This document shows, piece after piece, positions 54,369-61,622 of a stretch of DNA of 64,000 nt (positions within the stretch are counted from its first letter, which is position 1; each line of letters opens with the position of its first letter). The notes under the pieces were generated by a model that was not told the DNA's origin, ran no database searches, and saw only the letters and a program-made list of their open reading frames with translations. The stretch covers positions 1-64,000 of the forward strand of contig NZ_JAJERH010000002.1 in NCBI RefSeq assembly GCF_016919725.2, in the 5' to 3' direction. Source of the DNA: Virgibacillus sp. AGTR. GTDB taxonomy: Bacteria > Bacillota > Bacilli > Bacillales > Amphibacillaceae. Both the position numbers and the translations under genes were made by a program.

Positions 54369-56006
54369 TTATTTGCCTAGTGTTTCTAAGTTTTTTTGCC
54401 ATTCCTTAGTCTTGTATGCTAGTAAATCAGCATAACCTACGCTTTGTGCACTCTTCTCTGCCTCTTCCAATATCTTGATAACTTCTTCATCACTTTTCGC
54501 ATTTAGTGCTTCCGCTCTTGCCACTTCAGCAATTTCCCCAACACTTTGTTGAATCTGGCCCTCGGTGGTTTCCGGTAATGGATCAATTCCTAAATAAGCA
54601 GTTGCATCATATTGTGTTTTCCACGTAATTTCATTTTGCCAATGCGTCGTCCAATTACGATCTTCCTGAGGTAATGTCTCTGTAAACTTAGCTTTTGCGG
54701 TGTCTAGAAAATTTGAATTTCCATTCCATTGGAAGTTTAATGTATCTTCTTCTATTTTCCCAGCACCTTCTGGGTCACTTACATACTTTTCTGTAAATTG
54801 AGGGTATCCTTCTTCATCAAAACCATCCCAGTACTTTCCTTCTGGTCCAAAAATAAGCACTGATTGCCCTTCTGGTCCTGTTAACCAATCCAAAAACGCA
54901 AATACTGCTTCTGGATCTTCAGCACTTTTCGTAATGACACTTACATTCCATCCCATCATGTCATAAGCCCCCGGATAGATATTATCTTTGTTCAACCCCG
55001 CTTTTGCGATCGGCCAAACCATAAAATAGCCATCATCCGAGTCTTCTTCCTGTAAATTGTAATGACCAGGCCGCGCTAAATCCGTAGGACTAGCAGATGC
55101 ATATACAGCAACTCTACCACTCGATACTTTCTCTGTAACCATGTCGCGATCCTGTGTTAATGCATCTTGTGTAATAAGTCCTTCCCGATAAAGCTTACTG
55201 GCGTATTGTAGTGATTCGACATATTCCTCATTCGTAAAAATAGATGTTAGCTTATCTCCCTCAGGAACAGCATTTATTCTAATATTAGCTGGAGACTGAT
55301 TTTCTGCAAATGCTGAATATAAAACATTAATTCCCTGTCCTTCTACATCCGTTTCGAATGGTGTTATATTTGGATAATTTTCTTTTACTTGCTTTAAATA
55401 ATTATATAAATCTTCTGTCGTTTCAAGAGGTGGCGAGCCTAGTTCTTCATAAATCCCTTTATTAACTACATAACCCGCATTACCAAATGGTTTTGCATTA
55501 TACCAATTTGGATATTGATATAATTTTCCATCTTCAGAACGAAGCATGTTGATACCAGATTCTCCGAACCACTCTTGCAAATTTGTATATTTATCTAAGT
55601 AAGGATCGAGTGGAACCAGAGCTCCTCCTTTACGTAATCGTTCTACATCTGTTCCTTTATCCAACCATATAAAATCTGGAAGGTCATTACTTGCTATCAT
55701 CGTACTAAGTCGCTGTGCCGCATTTCCCCCACCATCAATCGCAGTTATATCCACCTTTTTATTTTCTTTAATCCATTTTGTCGCTACATCTTCTCCCCAG
55801 GGTGGCATCGTATACCAATCATAATTACCAAACATCGTAATTTCCAATGGTTCTTCACCTAACTTAAATAATTCATCGTTTCCGCGTTTTTCTTTCCCTC
55901 CTGTATCGGCTTCGACATTAGATTCTTTGTCTTTACAGCCCGATATAATGATAGGTACAAAGCATAATACCATTATCATAATCCAAATTTTTCTTGATGA
56001 TATCAC
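54369..56006 (-). CDS. ABC sugar transporter substrate-binding lipoprotein (LplA/YtcQ-like)
   Basis: A 545-residue lipoprotein. Lipobox IISGC places the acylated Cys at residue 24. The mature part is a large type extracellular-solute-binding protein of the LplA/YtcQ size, with YPNWYNAKPFGNAGYVVN, KAGLNKDNIYPGAYDMMGWN and TLPQEDRNWTTHWQNEI segments. It should capture an oligosaccharide outside the membrane for the two permeases encoded just upstream. No ATPase gene is in the operon; bacilli usually share MsmX-type ATPases. AAGGAGGATG precedes the start. Ligand unknown; chitin-derived or other complex sugars are possible from context. Confidence 0.9.
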   Translation of the reverse strand: MISSRKIWIMIMVLCFVPIIISGCKDKESNVEADTGGKEKRGNDELFKLGEEPLEITMFGNYDWYTMPPWGEDVATKWIKENKKVDITAIDGGGNAAQRLSTMIASNDLPDFIWLDKGTDVERLRKGGALVPLDPYLDKYTNLQEWFGESGINMLRSEDGKLYQYPNWYNAKPFGNAGYVVNKGIYEELGSPPLETTEDLYNYLKQVKENYPNITPFETDVEGQGINVLYSAFAENQSPANIRINAVPEGDKLTSIFTNEEYVESLQYASKLYREGLITQDALTQDRDMVTEKVSSGRVAVYASASPTDLARPGHYNLQEEDSDDGYFMVWPIAKAGLNKDNIYPGAYDMMGWNVSVITKSAEDPEAVFAFLDWLTGPEGQSVLIFGPEGKYWDGFDEEGYPQFTEKYVSDPEGAGKIEEDTLNFQWNGNSNFLDTAKAKFTETLPQEDRNWTTHWQNEITWKTQYDATAYLGIDPLPETTEGQIQQSVGEIAEVARAEALNAKSDEEVIKILEEAEKSAQSVGYADLLAYKTKEWQKNLETLGK

Positions 56007-56069
56007 TTTTTCATCCTCCTTATTTACAAAAATTTATCTTCAAAGCAAATGCTTTAAATAAGATGTTCC

Positions 56070-56969
56070 CTATTCCTTTAATGACCCTATCAAAACACCT
56101 TTAACGAAATACTTTTGCACAAATGGATAAACCATGATAATCGGCAAAGTAGCTACCATCATTACTGCCATTGACAAGGATTTACCTGTTACCGTGTTAG
56201 CTGCCTTACCCATATGTGCAGCTGCACCTGCATCTATTTGACTCATTTGCGAACTAACAGTATTTGAATTTAATACTTTTTGTAATAACGTTTGAATTGG
56301 AATTAAATTCTCTGACGTAATATAGATACTCGGAAAAAACCAATCATTCCAATGAAAAACTGCCGTAAATAAGGACAAAGTAGCAATTACAGGCCCAGAT
56401 AAAGGCAGTACGATGCGGAAGAATATTCCCCAATATCCAGCTCCATCTATTTTCGCAGATTCCTCTAAACCCTTCGGTAACTGTTGAAAAAAGGTCCTAA
56501 AGATAATCATATTCCAAACTAATATTAATGATGGAATAATCATTACCCAAAACGAATCCATAAGACCAATGCCTCTCACTAGTAAAAATGTTGGTATTAA
56601 ACCACCGCTAAAAAACATCGTTACAATACAAAAAACCATAAAATATTTTCTTCCTACTAGTTCCTTTTTGGAAAGCCCATAAGCTAGCATAGCTGTTGCA
56701 AGCACAGATAATATCGTACCAACAACAGTTCTAGCCACAGAGATCATAAACGCATTCACCAACCGTTTATCCTGAAAGACAATTTCATAATTATCTAAAG
56801 TAAAATCACGAGGCCAAAAAGTTACTCCTCCTAGCATAGTGTCCTGACCATTATTGAAAGAAATAACTAATGAATTCCAAAATGGATAAAACGTCACAAA
56901 AGCTAGTAATGTTAAAAAAATATATATCATTATTACCATAAAACGATCACCAAACGTTAATTTCAACAT
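56070..56969 (-). CDS. Carbohydrate ABC transporter permease (LplC/YtcP-like)
   Basis: A MalG-type permease of about 299 residues with six helices. The EAA loop reads EESAKIDGAGYWGIFFRIVL; the C-terminus KYFVKGVLIGSLKE is typical. The frame is open to 57029, but ATG at 56969 (MLKLTFGDRF) has GTGGGAG 8 nt upstream. The upstream frame overlaps the first permease gene. Second gene of the importer operon. Confidence 0.9.
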   Translation of the reverse strand: MLKLTFGDRFMVIMIYIFLTLLAFVTFYPFWNSLVISFNNGQDTMLGGVTFWPRDFTLDNYEIVFQDKRLVNAFMISVARTVVGTILSVLATAMLAYGLSKKELVGRKYFMVFCIVTMFFSGGLIPTFLLVRGIGLMDSFWVMIIPSLILVWNMIIFRTFFQQLPKGLEESAKIDGAGYWGIFFRIVLPLSGPVIATLSLFTAVFHWNDWFFPSIYITSENLIPIQTLLQKVLNSNTVSSQMSQIDAGAAAHMGKAANTVTGKSLSMAVMMVATLPIIMVYPFVQKYFVKGVLIGSLKE

Positions 56970-56997
56970 GCTGTATGCTCCCACTTTCCACTTGCGC

Positions 56998-57948
56998 TTA
57001 CCATAGACTGTTACCACTCTTACGTGCAAGTTGATTTGCTAATGTTAATAATCCAACACTAATTACAGCTTTAAATAATCCTATTGCAGCAGCATAGGAA
57101 TAGAGACCATCACTAATTCCAACCCGATATACATATGTATCAATAACATCAGATACTTCTCGTAAGACGGGATTCGAACCTAGTAGCAATAAATCTTCAA
57201 ATCCAGCATTTAATAGGTTACCTATTTCTAAAATAAAGAAGATTACAATTACTGGCATAATGGATGGTATCGTTATTAAGAAAATCTGCTTCCATTTGCT
57301 AGCTCCATCTAAGGAAGCAGCCTCATATAATTGCTGATCAACTCCAGCAACTGCAGCTAAATAGACAATGGAAGCGAAGCCAATGGACTTCCATAAATTA
57401 GTGCTTATAATGATTGTCCAAAAATACTCTGGGATAGATAGAAAGTTGATTGGTTTATCAATGAGGTTTATTTTTTCTAGTGCCATGTTTAAACTTCCAT
57501 TATCTGTTGCTAATATAGAAGTAGCGAACCCAGCAACAATAACCCATGATAAGAAGTGTGGAAGGTAGGTGATGGTTTGTACTGCCCGCTTAAACATCAT
57601 ATGTCTTACTTCATTTAACATTAATGCTAGAATAATTGGTGCAGGGAAACAGATAAGTATTTTAAGAACACTGAGAACGATAGTATTTCTCATGATTTCC
57701 AGAAAACGCGGATCCTCAAAAAAGCGTTCAAAATGCTTAAATCCTACCCATTCACTGCCAGCCATTCCTTCAAAGATATTATAATCTTGAAAAGCCATTA
57801 ACACTCCATACATCAGAATATAATTAAAAATAAAGATAAACAATAGCCCCGGAATAACCATCATTTGCAGATCAAATTGCCTAAAGTATCGAGTTACAAG
57901 GCGCTGGTTTCCTTTAAATTGCCTCCTATGCATACTCTCAGCTCGCAC
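56998..57948 (-). CDS. Carbohydrate ABC transporter permease (LplB/YteP-like)
   Basis: A MalF-type permease of about 316 residues, six helices, EAA loop YEAASLDGASKWKQIFLITI. The ATG at 57957 sits immediately against GGGGGG; the GTG at 57948 has better spacing and is preferred, though the start is uncertain. First gene of the operon permease-permease-lipoprotein-YesL, transcribed away from the LPMO gene. A cre site lies about 25-35 bp upstream. Confidence 0.9.
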   Translation of the reverse strand: MRAESMHRRQFKGNQRLVTRYFRQFDLQMMVIPGLLFIFIFNYILMYGVLMAFQDYNIFEGMAGSEWVGFKHFERFFEDPRFLEIMRNTIVLSVLKILICFPAPIILALMLNEVRHMMFKRAVQTITYLPHFLSWVIVAGFATSILATDNGSLNMALEKINLIDKPINFLSIPEYFWTIIISTNLWKSIGFASIVYLAAVAGVDQQLYEAASLDGASKWKQIFLITIPSIMPVIVIFFILEIGNLLNAGFEDLLLLGSNPVLREVSDVIDTYVYRVGISDGLYSYAAAIGLFKAVISVGLLTLANQLARKSGNSLW

Positions 57949-57970
57949 GTAGAACATCCCCCCTAAGTCA

Positions 57971-57984
57971 AGAAAGCGCTATCA
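57971..57984 (-). promoter_or_regulatory. CcpA operator (cre) of the ABC importer operon
   Basis: TGATAGCGCTTTCT on the minus strand matches the palindromic cre form TGAAAGCGCTTTCA at 12 of 14 positions. Confidence 0.65.
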
Positions 57985-58171
57985 TTTGATAAGATGACTA
58001 TACCAGTATTTTTTAATATTTTCAATATTTTTTTTATTATTTCTTTTAAAAATATAACAACTATAATACAAATCCATTTACTAAAAGTTGGTATATAATC
58101 ACTATTTTATATAATTTTTTTACATAAGCAGGGTATAATTTACTAATTATCGGTTAATTCTTAATTTTCTG

Positions 58172-58199
58172 TTGATATTTATTTGTAGTGATGTATAAT
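58172..58199 (+). promoter_or_regulatory. Sigma-A promoter of the LPMO gene
   Basis: TTGATA, 16-bp spacer with GTAGTGATG, TATAAT. Predicts a leader of about 140 nt before the LPMO start. The rest of 57985-58347 is very AT-rich and shows no gene. Confidence 0.7.
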
Positions 58200-58347
58200 C
58201 TATATTAGCGAAAAGTTATAACAATTGTATAAAGGAAGGGGGAGTAGTACTGCTTTATTAAGTTACAGTTGTCTATACCTTTCAAAGCAATATTCATTCC
58301 AAATTCCCAATATACTTTTCGCATAAACCAGTTTTAGGAGGAGTATA

Positions 58348-59193
58348 ATGAATTCGCTCACATTTATTCCGAAATCGATTAAGCTTACATTTGGGGCATT
58401 CGTTATGTTAATTTGCTCCATTGCATTTGCCAGCTCTGTCTCTGCTCATGGATATGTAAACAATCCAGAAAGCAGAAATTTATTATGCGCAGACGGAGCC
58501 AATTACGATTGTGGAGCAATTATCTATGAACCACAAAGCCTTGAAGCACCTGGGAATTTTCCAGAAGGAGGACCACCTGACGGAAAAATTGCTAGTGCAA
58601 ACATTTTTTATGAGCTAGATGCGCAAACAGAGGATCGATGGGCAAAGGTTCCTATGACGAGCGGTCCATTTACTTTTGAGTGGACGTTAACAGCAGCACA
58701 TGCAACAGATAAGTGGGATTACTATATTACGAAAGAAGGTTGGGACCCAAATGACCCTTTAGAGCGTTCTGACTTTGAGCTATTCTGTTCTATTAATGAT
58801 AATGGAGAACGCCCGCCATTTACCGTTAATCATGATTGTGTAATTCCAGATCGCACTGGATATCATGTTATTTTAGCCTATTGGGAAGTGGCCGACACAG
58901 CAAATGCTTTTTATAATGTAATTGATGCAAATTTTGACGGGGATTATGTTGAACCAGGTGACCCAAATAATCCTGATCCGGGTGATATTCCAGCTTGGGA
59001 TCCTAATACTGCTTATTTAGGTGGTGATCAAGTTACCTATAACGGTGCTATTTACGAGGCGAAGTGGTGGACACGTGGTGAAACACCTGGTGAAGCTGGA
59101 GTTTGGAAGCTAGTTAGTCAAGGTACTGCATCAACTAACAACAACAGCAATTTTCTCCCTTATTTCTATTCATTAGGAACAATTTTAAAATAG
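58348..59193 (+). CDS. Secreted AA10 lytic polysaccharide monooxygenase with CBM5/12 chitin-binding module
   Basis: A 281-residue secreted copper enzyme that cleaves crystalline chitin oxidatively, usually at C1. Signal peptide 1-33 ends SVSA and the mature protein begins with His34 (HGYVNNP), the first half of the copper histidine brace; the second is His118 (TAAHATDKW). Phe188 (ANAFYNVIDANF) fits the axial residue. AA10 domain about 34-195, Pro/Asp linker 200-213, CBM5/12 module about 214-256 (AWDPNTAYLGGDQVTYNGAI, AKWWT). AGGAGGAGTATA precedes the ATG. C1-oxidised chitin is expected because substrate-binding module and histidine-brace context are chitin-type. Confidence 0.93.
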   Translation: MNSLTFIPKSIKLTFGAFVMLICSIAFASSVSAHGYVNNPESRNLLCADGANYDCGAIIYEPQSLEAPGNFPEGGPPDGKIASANIFYELDAQTEDRWAKVPMTSGPFTFEWTLTAAHATDKWDYYITKEGWDPNDPLERSDFELFCSINDNGERPPFTVNHDCVIPDRTGYHVILAYWEVADTANAFYNVIDANFDGDYVEPGDPNNPDPGDIPAWDPNTAYLGGDQVTYNGAIYEAKWWTRGETPGEAGVWKLVSQGTASTNNNSNFLPYFYSLGTILK

Positions 59194-59213
59194 GATAAGA
59201 ACTGAAAATAGGC

Positions 59214-59242
59214 TCTTCTTCATGGAAGGAGGGTCTTTTCAA
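59214..59242 (+). terminator. Terminator of the LPMO gene
   Basis: GGCTCTTCTTC pairs with GAAGGAGGGTC through several G-U pairs around a 3-nt loop (ATG), followed by TTTTC. Confidence 0.65.
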
Positions 59243-59247
59243 GACAG

Positions 59248-59331
59248 ATGAATGTTGCTTTTAGTTATCTGGAGACAATTTCCTTCCTTAGTACGAGTGA
59301 GGGAAGTCCCAGATAAACTGACATTCATCAT
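59248..59331. other. Long imperfect inverted repeat after the LPMO gene
   Basis: GATGAATGT...ACATTCATC as outer arms, AGTTATCTGG...CCCAGATAAACT as middle arms, and TTCCTTCC...GAGGGAA as inner arms make an about 80-nt stem-loop. No T-run follows. Unlike family A or B. Confidence 0.55.
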
Positions 59332-59439
59332 TTTCCTAAGTATGTGAAGAAATAAAGAAAATAAACGATGTTACAATGATTGAAATAATATCACAGGAGC
59401 AACTAGCACAGCAATCTATTAAAAAAAGGATCGTTGCTT

Positions 59440-60093
59440 ATGAATAACAAGAAACAAGATCCAACACGAGAAACAGTTAGCGAACGTATGGAAAACTTTC
59501 TGTATCATTATAAATACCACACCATATTTTCTGTATTCTTACTCCTTCTTATAAGTTCATTAGGCTACACTATTATAGAAAAGCAGATTGCCAAATCGAA
59601 TGCAGCAGATCAACTACCAGCAGATATAGACATCATGTTCTTTGGAAGCTATCAAGAAGAGAACCTTTCTCCCCTAAAGCACGAAATTCAACATATATTC
59701 CCTAATTGGGAAAGCATACATATTAACCTAGTGCAAACACCAAAGGAAGTAAATTCAGCAGAAGACATGGCAAACTTCCAAAAAGGTCAGATTGCAATCG
59801 AAGCAAATAAACCAGATATTTACATATTTGACCTCAATTACTTTCATCGTTTTGTAGAAGATGGACCGTTTCTTTCTCTAGATCAATTAGAGCTTTCAGC
59901 ATCTGCCCAACTATTATTTTATCAAAAGGAGAATGATACGAAAGAACACCCATATGGCATAGATGTAACCAACCATTCATTGTTCACCAATTTAGCCATT
60001 CAAAAAAACACCAAAATTGCAGTAATACGTAAGGATGCTCAGAACAGTAAAAATGCCAAAGCTTTCATTAAGCAATTAGATAAGATAAAGTGA
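59440..60093 (+). CDS. Membrane-anchored hypothetical protein, stop codon supplied by a repeat
   Basis: A protein of about 217 residues: a short cytoplasmic N-terminus (ERMENFLYHYKYHTIFSV), one membrane helix about 28-47, then an external domain of about 170 residues (DIDIMFFGSYQEENLSPLKH; KPDIYIFDLNYFHRFV). Similar short HYKYHTI-type anchors occur in bacillus proteins of unknown role. ATG at 59440 with AAAAGGATC upstream; an in-frame TTG at 59434 is rejected. The TGA stop lies in the first bases of a family A copy (AAAGTGAAG), so the C-terminus has probably been changed or shortened. Function unknown. Confidence 0.72.
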   Translation: MNNKKQDPTRETVSERMENFLYHYKYHTIFSVFLLLLISSLGYTIIEKQIAKSNAADQLPADIDIMFFGSYQEENLSPLKHEIQHIFPNWESIHINLVQTPKEVNSAEDMANFQKGQIAIEANKPDIYIFDLNYFHRFVEDGPFLSLDQLELSASAQLLFYQKENDTKEHPYGIDVTNHSLFTNLAIQKNTKIAVIRKDAQNSKNAKAFIKQLDKIK

Positions 60094-60265
60094 AGTTTCC
60101 ATCCGTGGTGGGTTTTGTTACTCCCACGGATGGTTAGTACCACAAGGGTATGACCTAAAGGCCCTGAAACCAATCGGACATTTACTGGCAGTGGATACCA
60201 CCTCTTATCCATATTGCTTTCACTTTATTCCTTGAGGTACGGGATTACTGCCAGTTATGCGGTAT
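60087..60265 (+). repeat. Repeat family A, full-length copy
   Basis: Outer arms CCATCCGTGG / CCACGGATGG hold; the 3' end has lost TATA (CAGTTATGCGGTATAGA). Its first bases contain the TGA of the preceding gene. Confidence 0.88.
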
Positions 60266-60483
60266 AGAGTAGGAATAATTTGTGAATCCAAGGCCGCATT
60301 CGTCTAAGTGCATCATGGTAGCAATGTTAGCTGAGCCAAGAGATCACCGTCAATTAGAAAGTATAGGTTTTAATATTATTTGTCTCGCTATCTCTCAATC
60401 TCTTCATTTATGCTAAATCATGCTCTAAAGCTATGCAAATTACATGATTCCATTTAACTTTGTCTAACAAAGCACTTACGAAG
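60266..60483. other. Intergenic, nothing recognised
   Basis: No open frame with a ribosome site; stop codons occur in all frames. May be the remains of the 3' part of the preceding gene, but no protein similarity is recognisable. Confidence 0.35.
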
Positions 60484-60537
60484 AGCTACTATCCAGAGGG
60501 TAACCCGTATCCTCGGATAGTAGCTCGAAGTTTTTAT
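60484..60537 (+). terminator. Strong hairpin between convergent genes
   Basis: GAGCTACTATCCAGAGG and CCTCGGATAGTAGCTC pair over 16 positions around GTAACCCGTAT. TTTTTAT follows on the plus strand; it could also stop the minus-strand lactonase transcript. Confidence 0.75.
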
Positions 60538-60567
60538 ATCCTCTTCTCTTTTCTTTAAGTTCGCATC

Positions 60568-61602
60568 TTAAATAGTAGGTAAAGCTTTCAAACAAACTGG
60601 TGATTTAATCGGATACTCAATTCCTGTATACGTTGGAATTCCATCTCTCCCGATCTTCATAAGTACGATTGTATTAGAATGCTCATTTGCTACCAAGAGC
60701 AAATTTTCATTCGGTATCAATGTAAAATTACGAGGCCATTCACCTATTGAGGATACACAGATAGCATCTGTTAATAATCCGTTACTATCTATTTTACAAA
60801 TACCAATACTGTGATGACCGCGATTAGAAACATATAAATAGGACATATCATGAGAAATGTGAATATCTGCAGCATAATTAACACCTTCAAAGCTTTTCGG
60901 AATCGTCCGAACTTCTTGGATAAGCTCTAGCTTAGTAATGGAAGCATCATATTGATAGACCGCAACTTTTGAATTAAATTCATTGACAACATATATTTTC
61001 CGATGACTGTCCGCAATCGCTATATGTCTCGGCCCTGATTTAGCATTGGCTTTTAAATCATATAGTAGTATCAGTTTACCTTGCTGTTCATTAAATTCAT
61101 AGAGATAGAGCCTATCTAGACCTAAATCCGTTACAACATATTTCTTCGACTTCGGAATAGACATAATGGTATGCGGATGGGAACCTTGCTTATAGACTAC
61201 TTTATCCGTTAAAAGACCCAGCGAGCCATCTTTTAATACCTGATGTACAGTAGTAGTTCCTTCACCATAATTCACGGTTAATAAATGCGTTTCGTCTGTA
61301 CTCAATGTTACATAACACGGACCATTTCCAGCTGTTTTCTGTCTGCTTTGTTCGGTTAGCTTATGATCAGCTTCATTTATACGATACGAAACCACTTCAC
61401 CATCCTCTACTTCACTGCAAGCATATACTACATCTTGCGTGCTATTTACAGTAAGGTAGGAAGGATTCCTTATCCCTTTAACAGCTGACAAATATCTTAA
61501 ATTTAGATTACTTGTTTGCAGGGATAGTACGTGTAAGGAATGATCATGTTCAGTGCCATAAGTACCTACATATACGTGATAAGCTCGAGAACTAGTTTCC
61601 AT
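60568..61602 (-). CDS. Beta-propeller lactonase (6-phosphogluconolactonase/YkgB family)
   Basis: A 344-residue cytosolic seven-bladed propeller of the lactonase family (Pgl/YbhE/YkgB). Repeats such as ISHDMSYLYVSNRGHHSIGI and PNENLLLVANEHSNTIVLMK and the GPRHIAIADSHRKIYVVNEFNSKVAVYQY-type blade with the family His/Glu/Asn residues are seen. It is 20 bp downstream of the GH20 gene on the same strand; AGAAGGAGGGATACAT precedes the ATG. Family members open 6-phosphogluconolactone; in this setting a sugar aldonolactone from LPMO chemistry is an attractive substrate (inference). Confidence 0.87.
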   Translation of the reverse strand: METSSRAYHVYVGTYGTEHDHSLHVLSLQTSNLNLRYLSAVKGIRNPSYLTVNSTQDVVYACSEVEDGEVVSYRINEADHKLTEQSRQKTAGNGPCYVTLSTDETHLLTVNYGEGTTTVHQVLKDGSLGLLTDKVVYKQGSHPHTIMSIPKSKKYVVTDLGLDRLYLYEFNEQQGKLILLYDLKANAKSGPRHIAIADSHRKIYVVNEFNSKVAVYQYDASITKLELIQEVRTIPKSFEGVNYAADIHISHDMSYLYVSNRGHHSIGICKIDSNGLLTDAICVSSIGEWPRNFTLIPNENLLLVANEHSNTIVLMKIGRDGIPTYTGIEYPIKSPVCLKALPTI

Positions 61603-61622
61603 ATGTATCCCTCCTTCTATCC

